62,036 nucleotides of DNA, from contig CAKARD010000001.1 of assembly GCA_916720425.1 (NCBI GenBank), forward strand, positions 1-62,036, read 5' to 3'. The notes beneath the pieces were generated by a model. The model did not search any database. It worked only from the letters and a program-made list of their open reading frames with translations, and had not been told where the DNA came from. Shown here in pieces: positions 42,878-50,365 of this stretch. Both the position numbers and the translations under genes were made by a program. Within the stretch, counting starts at the first letter, position 1. Each line of letters opens with the position of its first letter. This stretch comes from an uncultured Kingella sp. GTDB taxonomy: Bacteria > Pseudomonadota > Gammaproteobacteria > Burkholderiales > Neisseriaceae.

Positions 42878-45082
42878 ATGAAATCGTTTCACGAACCTTT
42901 ATTTAAACTGAGTGTATTGTCTTTAATATTGTTCAATGGTTATGTTTATGCTGCTGATGAAGAAGATAATTCACAAGAATTACAAAACATTAATGTTACT
43001 GCTGAACGCCAGTTACAGCAATCTTTGGGTGTATCGCGTATTAAAAGTGAGGATTTGGCAAAACGCCCTGTCGCTAATGATATTTCAGAATTTGTGCGCA
43101 CGATGCCTGGTGTGAATTTGACAGGCAATACCGCCAGCGGTACTCGTGGCAATAAACGTCAAATTGATATTCGTGGGATGGGACCTGAAAATACGCTAAT
43201 TTTGATTGATGGTAAACCAGTTACATCACGCAATAATGAGCGCGTTTCTCGTTCGGGCGAACGCAATACTCGTGGTGACAGCAATTGGGTGCCTGCCGAA
43301 GCCATTGACCGTATTCAAGTATTGCGTGGCCCAGCCGCTGCGCGTTATGGTTCGGGCGCAATGGGGGGCGTGGTGAATATCATCACCAAAAAAAATACCA
43401 ATACTTTCCAAGGTTCTGTCACTTATTACACCAATCAACCGCAAGATAACCAAGAAGGGGCAACCAATCGCGTGGGCTTTAATATCAGCGGCCCGATTAT
43501 TCAAGATATATTGAGCTATCGTTTGTATGGTAGTGTGAATAAAACTGATGCTGATGCCAATGATATTAACCAAGGCTACAATCAATATGCCGCAGGGGTA
43601 GAAGGTGTACGCAATAAGGATATTGCTGGACGCTTATATTGGCAAATGTCACCTAACCAAAGCCTGACTTGGGACGCAAGTTTTAGTCGACAAGGCAATA
43701 TTTATAATGGCGATACTTTGTATAGTGTGAGTACTGCTAATTCTGCTGGTCGTGGTACGCGTTATTTATTGGGACAAGAAACTGCACGTTTATATCGCAG
43801 CGCGACATCATTAACCCATGATGGTGCTTGGTCTTGGGGTGAGACTAAAACTTATATCAGCTTTGATAACAGCAAAAACAGCCGTTATCCCGAAGCCTTA
43901 ACAGGTGGGATCGAGGGTTCTTATGATCGCAATGCAACTTTTACCGATAGCGTATTAAAAAACTATCACTTTAATCATGAAAGTTACATTCCTTTTAACA
44001 CGGGCAATGCCAAACACGTGGCAACAGTTGGCCTAGATGCTTTGCACAGTAAATTAGATGATACAGCTTCTATGAGCCAAGGGTTTAGTGATGTGCAACG
44101 TGGACGTGTATTAAATTTTGGTACATACAATGGCATGGGTAATAATCGTTCAGGCATCACGTCGCAAAGTGAATACGCTTTATATTTCGAAGATAATATT
44201 GTGTTTGGACAACATAATGAGACCAAATTGATTCCAATGTTACGTTTAGACTACAGTACCAAATTTGGCAAAAATTGGAGTCCTGCGCTGAATTTTTCGC
44301 ATAATTTAAGTCCATCTTGGGTAGTGAAAGGTGGGATTGCGCGTGCGTATAAAGCACCCAATTTATATCAAAGCAATGACAATTATTTCTTATTTTCACG
44401 TGGTATTGGTTGTCATCAAACAGGGGCAAATTGCTTCTTACAAGGCAACAGCGATTTGAAACCCGAAACCAGTTGGAATAAAGAATTAGGCTTTGAATTT
44501 AATCAACAGGGTTATCAAGTGTCTTTGGCGTATTTCCATAATGATTATCGTAACAAAATCACCGAAGGAACGAGCATAGTAGGACGAACCACAAATGGTA
44601 ATGCAGTATTCCGTTGGCAAAATGCACATCGTGCCGTGGTTGAGGGCGTGGAAGGTAGCGTAATTTTACAACTGATTCGTGATCAGTTGCGCTGGACAAA
44701 TAATTTTACTGTTATGCGCCGTAGTTTGAATAAAGATACAGGAGAAGCCTTATCGTTGATTCCCAAATATACCATTAATAGTACACTCAACTGGACACCT
44801 AATGAACGTTGGGATGCTAACTTGTCTTATACTTATTTTGGTAAACAAAATGCGTCTTTAACCTATCTTGAACAAAATAGTGCCTCTGCAACAGAACGAC
44901 AAGCTGTGCCACGTTATGGCTTGTTGGGTGTGAATGCGGGTTATAAATTCAATAAACATCTAGATGTGCGTGCAGGCGTGAGCAATGTGTTTAATAAGAA
45001 AATCTATCGCTCTGGTAATGGTGCCAATTCGTATAACGAACACGGTCGCGCTTACTACGCCAGCATTAAAGTATCATTTTAA
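42878..45082 (+). CDS. TonB-dependent siderophore receptor (FepA/FetA type)
   Basis: Outer-membrane receptor that imports ferric catecholate-type siderophores. The 734-residue protein has a signal peptide ending VYA, a TonB-box region (LQNINVTAER), a plug with RGMGPENTLILIDGKPV and DSNWVPAEAIDRIQVLRGP, then a 22-stranded barrel ending KVSF with terminal Phe. The plug words and the RGERNTRGDSNW segment are close to enterobactin receptors. It heads the operon with a binding lipoprotein 13 bp downstream and ABC genes. The exact siderophore is not knowable from sequence. Confidence 0.9.
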   Translation: MKSFHEPLFKLSVLSLILFNGYVYAADEEDNSQELQNINVTAERQLQQSLGVSRIKSEDLAKRPVANDISEFVRTMPGVNLTGNTASGTRGNKRQIDIRGMGPENTLILIDGKPVTSRNNERVSRSGERNTRGDSNWVPAEAIDRIQVLRGPAAARYGSGAMGGVVNIITKKNTNTFQGSVTYYTNQPQDNQEGATNRVGFNISGPIIQDILSYRLYGSVNKTDADANDINQGYNQYAAGVEGVRNKDIAGRLYWQMSPNQSLTWDASFSRQGNIYNGDTLYSVSTANSAGRGTRYLLGQETARLYRSATSLTHDGAWSWGETKTYISFDNSKNSRYPEALTGGIEGSYDRNATFTDSVLKNYHFNHESYIPFNTGNAKHVATVGLDALHSKLDDTASMSQGFSDVQRGRVLNFGTYNGMGNNRSGITSQSEYALYFEDNIVFGQHNETKLIPMLRLDYSTKFGKNWSPALNFSHNLSPSWVVKGGIARAYKAPNLYQSNDNYFLFSRGIGCHQTGANCFLQGNSDLKPETSWNKELGFEFNQQGYQVSLAYFHNDYRNKITEGTSIVGRTTNGNAVFRWQNAHRAVVEGVEGSVILQLIRDQLRWTNNFTVMRRSLNKDTGEALSLIPKYTINSTLNWTPNERWDANLSYTYFGKQNASLTYLEQNSASATERQAVPRYGLLGVNAGYKFNKHLDVRAGVSNVFNKKIYRSGNGANSYNEHGRAYYASIKVSF

Positions 45083-45095
45083 TCAGGGATAAAAC

Positions 45096-46073
45096 ATGAA
45101 AAAAACCGTCATTACTATATTAACCTTGGCTGCATTAGCCGCTTGTGGGGGACAAAATCAAAATACCTCTGCCAGCGCACCTATGGCATCATCAGTTGCA
45201 ACCGTTACTGCACCTGCTGAAGGGGCAAATGTGAGTGTTATAACTGCACGTGGTCAAGTTAATGTACCACAAAACCCTGAGCGCATTGCGGTATATGATT
45301 TTGGTGCGGCAGATACACTGACTGCTTTGGGGGTGCCTGTGGGTGCCAGTGTGGGGCAAACTGGTTTGGATTATTTAAAACCTACTATAGAAAAAGCCAA
45401 AAATGTAGGCACATTGTTTGAACCTGATTTTGAAGCACTGAATGCATATCAACCTCAATTAATCATTACAGGTAGTCGCATTAATCGTGGTGATGCGTTT
45501 GGTAAGTTAGAACAACTTGCGCCTACGATTGAAATGACGGTGGACGTGAAAAACACATTGGCCAGTGCTAAAGAACGCTTAGATGCATATGGCAAAATTT
45601 TTAACAAAACCGCTGAGGCTGATAAACTTAAAGCCGATTTAGATGCCGCATTTGCTGCTGCCCAAATCGCAGCCAAAGACAAGGGTAAAGGCTTGGTATT
45701 GATTGTTAATGGTGGCAAATTATCCGCTTATGGTGCAGATTCACGTTTAGGTGGCTGGTTGCACAAAGACATTGGCTTACCAGTTGTTGATCCAAACATC
45801 AAAGAAGGTTCCCATGGTCAACCCATATCATTTGAGTATATCAAACAGATGAATCCAGATTGGCTATTTGTCTTGGATCGCAGTGCCGCTATTGGTGAAG
45901 AGGGCGCGGCTGCTAAAGATGTATTAAACAATCCATTGGTTGCAGAAACCACCGCATGGAAAAAAGGGCAGGTGGTTTATATGCACCCAAGTGCGTATTT
46001 AGCAGCAGGTGGTGTAGAACAATTGCGTATTGCAGTCAAACAAGCAACAGATGCATTTAATGCGGCCAAATAA
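45096..46073 (+). CDS. Siderophore ABC transporter substrate-binding lipoprotein (FetB/CeuE type)
   Basis: Periplasmic carrier delivering ferric siderophore to the inner-membrane transporter. The lipobox LAACGG puts the lipidated cysteine at residue 17. The mature part is a class III binding protein: VPQNPERIAVYDFGAADTLTALG near 75, ITGSRINRGDAF, and DWLFVLDRSAAIGEEG in the second lobe. It resembles neisserial FetB and Campylobacter CeuE. It starts 13 bp after the receptor gene; the permeases follow after a 207-bp spacer with strong hairpins. Confidence 0.88.
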   Translation: MKKTVITILTLAALAACGGQNQNTSASAPMASSVATVTAPAEGANVSVITARGQVNVPQNPERIAVYDFGAADTLTALGVPVGASVGQTGLDYLKPTIEKAKNVGTLFEPDFEALNAYQPQLIITGSRINRGDAFGKLEQLAPTIEMTVDVKNTLASAKERLDAYGKIFNKTAEADKLKADLDAAFAAAQIAAKDKGKGLVLIVNGGKLSAYGADSRLGGWLHKDIGLPVVDPNIKEGSHGQPISFEYIKQMNPDWLFVLDRSAAIGEEGAAAKDVLNNPLVAETTAWKKGQVVYMHPSAYLAAGGVEQLRIAVKQATDAFNAAK

Positions 46074-46100
46074 ACTGATTTTATTTTTATAATGAACGAA

Positions 46101-46251
46101 CACGCGTTGCGCCGCGTACCACGCTTGTCAACGCAACCTTATCTATCGAGGTTGCGTTGACACCCTGTTTGCTTTTGGTGTGTTTAAAAGGGCATAGATC
46201 AAGCCTGCACCAAGTATTATTGGGTGTAGAACGTGGTGCGTGGTGCAACGT
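46101..46251. repeat. GC-rich inverted repeat element (copy 1)
   Basis: CACGCGTTGCGCCGCGTACC starts at 46101 (24-bp unit ending CACGC); a diverged inverted copy, ACGTGGTGCGTGGTGCAACG, lies near 46229-46250. Between them is a perfect 14-bp stem (46126-46139 with 46149-46162). The first unit is identical in inverted orientation to the one at 53224-53247. It lies in the spacer between the binding-protein and permease genes. Confidence 0.6.
46126..46162 (+). other. 14-bp hairpin in the siderophore operon
   Basis: TGTCAACGCAACCT (46126-46139) and AGGTTGCGTTGACA (46149-46162) pair perfectly with a 9-nt loop, 52 bp beyond the binding-protein stop. It lacks a T run after it. It may lower readthrough into the permease genes or stabilise the upstream mRNA, so that receptor and binding protein are made in excess. 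Confidence 0.5.
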
Positions 46252-46280
46252 ACGTTTATAGCCAATTTTGGAAAATATAA

Positions 46281-47246
46281 ATGTCTAGTCGGAAACTCTA
46301 TTTAGCTTCATTGGTACTGATGTTACTGTTGTTTTTTATCAGTTTATCTATTGGTATTGCTGATTTTAGTTGGAAAAAATTATTGGAAGGCCAGTGGAAT
46401 GACAGCAGTCAAGTGATGTTGATCAGTCGTTTGCCGCGTACTTTTGCTATTGTGTTAACGGGTGCATCTACTGCTGTAGCGGGTATGATTATGCAGATTT
46501 TGCTAAAAAATCGTTTTGTTGAGCCGTCTATGGTGGGAGCAAGCCAATCGGCGACGTTGGGCTTGTTATTGATGGCATTGTGGTTTAACGCTTCAGCATT
46601 ATGGCTAAAAATGTCGGTGGCGGCAGGGTGTGCATTATTAGGTATGCTGTTATTTATGGCTTTAACGCGTCGATTGCCACCCACAGCGCAATTAATGATT
46701 CCATTGGTTGGCATGATTTTTGGTAGCGTATTAGATGCTGTGGCGACTTTTATTGCTTATGAATATGAAATGATGCAATTATTGGGAACATGGCAAAGTG
46801 GTGATTTTTCTGGTGTATTATTGGGGCGTTATGAATTGTTGTGGTTAACAGGCATATTAGCGGTATTTGCCTATGTGATTGCTGATCAACTGACCATTAT
46901 GGGCTTGGGAGAAACCGTTGCAGCCAATTTAGGCTTAAATCGTGATTTAGTGTTGTGGTTGGGACTATTTATTGTCGCGTTGATTAGCTCGTTAGTAGTG
47001 GTAACGGTGGGGAGTATTCCTTTTATTGGTTTGGTTGTACCCAATATTGTGAGCCGTTTATTGGGTGATAAATTGCGTTCAAGTTTGCCTGCGGTAGCAT
47101 TGTTAGGCGCAACGCTGGTGTTATTATGCGATATTATTGGGCGGCTGATAGTGTTTCCATTTGAAATTCCCGTATCAACTGTGTTTGGCGTGTTGGGAAC
47201 AGTATTATTTTTGTATTTATTATTACGCACCCCAAAAGTCGCTTAA
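46281..47246 (+). CDS. Iron-siderophore ABC transporter permease 1 (FecCD family)
   Basis: One of two membrane subunits of the siderophore importer. At 321 aa it has about nine or ten helices and family motifs: LISRLPRTFAIVLTGASTAVAGMIMQ near 45-70, and SIPFIGLVVPNIVSRLLGDK near 240, the coupling-helix region that contacts the ATPase. It is followed after 12 bp by the partner permease. It is of the CeuB/FetC-like subgroup. Confidence 0.92.
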   Translation: MSSRKLYLASLVLMLLLFFISLSIGIADFSWKKLLEGQWNDSSQVMLISRLPRTFAIVLTGASTAVAGMIMQILLKNRFVEPSMVGASQSATLGLLLMALWFNASALWLKMSVAAGCALLGMLLFMALTRRLPPTAQLMIPLVGMIFGSVLDAVATFIAYEYEMMQLLGTWQSGDFSGVLLGRYELLWLTGILAVFAYVIADQLTIMGLGETVAANLGLNRDLVLWLGLFIVALISSLVVVTVGSIPFIGLVVPNIVSRLLGDKLRSSLPAVALLGATLVLLCDIIGRLIVFPFEIPVSTVFGVLGTVLFLYLLLRTPKVA

Positions 47247-47258
47247 ACAGGAGTTCTT

Positions 47259-48203
47259 ATGCAAGAAAATGCCAAAATAATTTGTGCCACCGTTACTTTA
47301 TTGAGTGTTTGTATACTGTTTTTAACTTGGAATATACATGGCAACTGGACGTTTGTTTTACCACTACGTATAAGTAAATTAGCCACACTATTGCTTATTG
47401 CTTATGCCATAGGTGTATCCACTTTATTATTTCAAACCATCACGCATAATCCTATTTTAACACCATCGGTTTTGGGTTTTGATTCGCTGTATATTTTTCT
47501 TCAAACACTATTAGTATTTTTGTTAGGTGGTTTGGGGTATACCCAATTGCCTTTAGTGGGAAAATTTTCTTTAGAATTATGGGTTATGTTGGGCGGATCG
47601 TTCTTGTTATTTCAAATGCTATTACGTCAAGGTGGGCACGATATTACGCGTATGATTCTGATGGGGGTGATTTTTGGTGTATTGTTTCGTAGTGTATCTA
47701 ATTTAATGCAGCGTATGATAGATCCTGAAGAGTTTGCCGTGGCCCAAGCCAATATGTTTGCCAGTTTTAATAGCGTTAATACGCATCTTTTGGGCATAGG
47801 CATGGTGATTGCCGCGCTAAGTGCTATCGTGATTTGGCGTGAACGTTATCGATTAGATGTCCATTTACTTGGACGCGATCAAGTGATAAATCTTGGCATA
47901 CACTATCAACGTCATACATTATGGATTTTGTTATGGATTGCGCTTTTGGTTGCAACGGCAACCGCATTGGTGGGGCCTGTGAGTTTTTTTGGCTTATTAG
48001 TTTGCACCTTAGTTAATCATATTGCAGGCACAGTTAAACATAGCATTCGTTTACCATTAGTATTTTTGCTGGCTGCCATTATGCTGGTGGGTGGACAAGC
48101 TGTATTTGAGCATATGCTTGGTATGAAAGCTGTGTTAAGTGTCGTTATAGAATTTTTAGGTGGCTTGGTGTTCTTATGGCTTGTCTTGCAAAAACCCAGC
48201 TAA
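47259..48203 (+). CDS. Iron-siderophore ABC transporter permease 2 (FecCD family)
   Basis: Second membrane subunit, 314 aa, multi-helix, paired with the preceding permease. It shows LRISKLATLLLIAYAIGVSTLLFQT near the N-terminus and GPVSFFGLLVCTLVNHIAGT in the ATPase-contact region. It is more diverged than permease 1, as usual for the CeuC/VctG-type partner. The ATPase gene begins 16 bp downstream. Confidence 0.9.
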   Translation: MQENAKIICATVTLLSVCILFLTWNIHGNWTFVLPLRISKLATLLLIAYAIGVSTLLFQTITHNPILTPSVLGFDSLYIFLQTLLVFLLGGLGYTQLPLVGKFSLELWVMLGGSFLLFQMLLRQGGHDITRMILMGVIFGVLFRSVSNLMQRMIDPEEFAVAQANMFASFNSVNTHLLGIGMVIAALSAIVIWRERYRLDVHLLGRDQVINLGIHYQRHTLWILLWIALLVATATALVGPVSFFGLLVCTLVNHIAGTVKHSIRLPLVFLLAAIMLVGGQAVFEHMLGMKAVLSVVIEFLGGLVFLWLVLQKPS

Positions 48204-48219
48204 TCATAGAAAGAATAAG

Positions 48220-48978
48220 ATGATAGAAATAAAAGAAGTCTCATATCAGATTAACCATCACCCTATATTAAACAATATTAATTTAAGCATACCACAAAAT
48301 GGCATTACCGCTTTGATTGGTTCAAACGGTGCAGGAAAATCCACACTGTTTTCACTCATGGCACGATTACGTCCATTAGAAACGGGTTGCATCGCCTATA
48401 ATGGGCGCGACTTAGCCAGTACGCCCACTGCCGAAATTGCTAAAATGCTTGCCATATTGACGCAGGAAAGCAGCATACACAGTCGTATTGCAGTGCGTGA
48501 TTTATTAATGTTTGGGCGTTATCCTTATCACCAAGGGCGTCCCACTGCCGAAGATCAAGCCATGGTTGATCAAGCACTGGAACAATTTGAGTTAAGACCC
48601 TTTGCACACCGTTATTTGACTGAATTGTCGGGAGGACAAAGACAACGTGCCATGATTGCTATGGTATTTTGCCAAAGCACCGAATACGTATTATTAGATG
48701 AACCACTCAATAATCTAGATATGCATTATGCTCGCAATTTAATGCAATTATTGCGTCAAATTACGGATCAACATAAAAAAACAATAGTTGTTGTGTTACA
48801 TGACATTAATATGGCTGCGGCATATGCTGATCACGTCATCGCCATGCAAGATGGACGAGTATTGTTTTGTGGTGAACCGAACACCGTTTTTACTACGGAA
48901 AATATCAAACAACTGTTTCATATGGACGTGGACATTTTAGATCATAAAGGCAAAAAACTTATTGTACACCACATTTAA
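48220..48978 (+). CDS. Iron-siderophore ABC transporter ATP-binding protein
   Basis: Cytoplasmic ATPase subunit, 252 aa from the chosen start at 48220 (MIEIKEVSYQ); the open frame from 48160 would overlap the preceding gene. Walker A GSNGAGKST, signature LSGGQRQRAM, Walker B YVLLDEP and the switch histidine in VLHDIN are all present. It completes the receptor, lipoprotein, permease, permease, ATPase set, all in one direction. Confidence 0.94.
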   Translation: MIEIKEVSYQINHHPILNNINLSIPQNGITALIGSNGAGKSTLFSLMARLRPLETGCIAYNGRDLASTPTAEIAKMLAILTQESSIHSRIAVRDLLMFGRYPYHQGRPTAEDQAMVDQALEQFELRPFAHRYLTELSGGQRQRAMIAMVFCQSTEYVLLDEPLNNLDMHYARNLMQLLRQITDQHKKTIVVVLHDINMAAAYADHVIAMQDGRVLFCGEPNTVFTTENIKQLFHMDVDILDHKGKKLIVHHI

Positions 48979-48994
48979 TCTTAGATTGACATAA

Positions 48995-49029
48995 AAACCG
49001 CCCCTGTGGTTGAGACCTAGGAGCGGTTT
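48995..49029. terminator. Bidirectional terminator after the siderophore operon
   Basis: A 10-bp stem with one mismatch, AAACCGCCCC (48995-49004) and GGAGCGGTTT (49020-49029), flanked by A on the left. It separates the convergent siderophore operon and HMA gene. Confidence 0.65.
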
Positions 49030-49037
49030 GGTGGGGA

Positions 49038-49250
49038 TTATTTTACACTGGCATCATAGCCACCATCTTCTATGGCTTCAATGATTTGGTTTATTTGAAT
49101 CAGACTGTCATCAAATTCTACTGCAGCTTGGGCGGGAGTTAACGTTACTTGTACGTGTTTGATGCCCTCTAGAGCATTTAAAATTCTCGTTACGCTGTTA
49201 ACGCAACCGCCACAAGTCATACCACTGATATTTAGGGTTACGGTTTGCAT
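49038..49250 (-). CDS. Heavy-metal-associated (HMA) domain protein, CopZ/MerP-like
   Basis: A single ferredoxin-like HMA domain of 70 aa with the metal-binding motif MTCGGCVNSV at about residues 11-20. Without a signal peptide it should be a cytosolic copper chaperone rather than MerP. No P-type ATPase or copper regulator is next to it. The call is secure for the domain; copper as ligand is inferred. Confidence 0.88.
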   Translation of the reverse strand: MQTVTLNISGMTCGGCVNSVTRILNALEGIKHVQVTLTPAQAAVEFDDSLIQINQIIEAIEDGGYDASVK

Positions 49251-49296
49251 GGTTTTACTCCTAATTTGCGATAAAATTTGACTATAAACCTTAACC

Positions 49297-50355
49297 TTAG
49301 GTTAGAGTCAAGCATTGTTGTACTTTTTCCCAAACCACATCAACTGAAATAGCATTTAATAAGCGTCGTGGATCCTCAGTATTAATGCTATCTGGATGGG
49401 GTAAAGTCGCATAATCATTTGCACAAATAACCATGGCTTGGTTTGAATAAGGTCTCCAGCGAAACACATGCGTGGCACCAAATAAGGCAATTTGTGTTTT
49501 ATTTAATGCTGCAGCCATATGCATGGGTACAGAATCTACACCAATAAATAATTTTGCGCTATCAATAGCAGCGGCAAGTTCACGTAAATTTAAATTGCCT
49601 GATAATACATATAATTGTGATGGGTTTGGGGGCTCAATGTTTTGGCAAATATTGTTTAGCATGACCTGTTCACGGGGATCGGGTGAGGCGGTTAACACGA
49701 TAGTTTGCCCATGATCCAATAAGCGCTGAATCAGCTGCGCCATTTTGTCATCATCCCAACACTTAAAAAACCAGCGTGCAGCGGGGTGAATTAAGATGTA
49801 ATCTTGCCCCATCCAGCCTTGTTGGGTGAGTTTGTCGTGTAAACTTTGGCGTGTATTAGGAGCAATGGCCATGTGTAACTGTGCATGATGGGTGGGGATG
49901 TGCAAAGGTGAGAGTAGCTCTAAGTGTGTCTCAACCATATGCTGATTTTCATGATAGCTAATTACAATATCGTCATGACACATGCGCCATAAGACACAAT
50001 CACGATGGGCATGATAATAAGCGATGGCACGTTTGGCACAGGTTTTGGCTAAAAACGCAGTGCGCCATTGATCGGAAAGATTGAGGATCACATCATAGTG
50101 TTGTGCTTTTAAATCACGCCATAAAGCGTATTCTTGTTGAATTTGGTGTGCGACACCTTGTTTTTTCCAGTTGCGATCTACCACAAATATACGATGAATG
50201 TTTGGATGATCACGTATCATATCAGCGGTTTCGGCATAAACCAACATATCTATGATGGCATGAGGTTGCGCTTGTTTGATGGCATCTATTACAGGTGTGG
50301 TGAGTAATACATCTCCATGATGGCGCAGTTTTATAATTAAGTATTGGGTACTCAT
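49297..50355 (-). CDS. Glycosyltransferase family 9 heptosyltransferase (RfaQ/WaaQ type)
   Basis: Probably adds heptose to the lipooligosaccharide inner core. The 352-residue GT-B protein shows IKLRHHGDVLLTTPVIDAIKQ at the N-terminus and the C-terminal donor-site motifs LFIGVDSVPMHMAAALNK and ALFGATHVFRWRPY. The HHGDVLL word resembles the putative heptosyltransferase III group. It lies 10 bp downstream of glnE on the same strand. Confidence 0.87.
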   Translation of the reverse strand: MSTQYLIIKLRHHGDVLLTTPVIDAIKQAQPHAIIDMLVYAETADMIRDHPNIHRIFVVDRNWKKQGVAHQIQQEYALWRDLKAQHYDVILNLSDQWRTAFLAKTCAKRAIAYYHAHRDCVLWRMCHDDIVISYHENQHMVETHLELLSPLHIPTHHAQLHMAIAPNTRQSLHDKLTQQGWMGQDYILIHPAARWFFKCWDDDKMAQLIQRLLDHGQTIVLTASPDPREQVMLNNICQNIEPPNPSQLYVLSGNLNLRELAAAIDSAKLFIGVDSVPMHMAAALNKTQIALFGATHVFRWRPYSNQAMVICANDYATLPHPDSINTEDPRRLLNAISVDVVWEKVQQCLTLT

Positions 50356-50365
50356 GGTTTATTTT

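Noticed and set aside
46101..46251. Insertion sequence in the siderophore operon
   Set aside because: There is no transposase frame in the 207-bp spacer; it is at most a miniature element.
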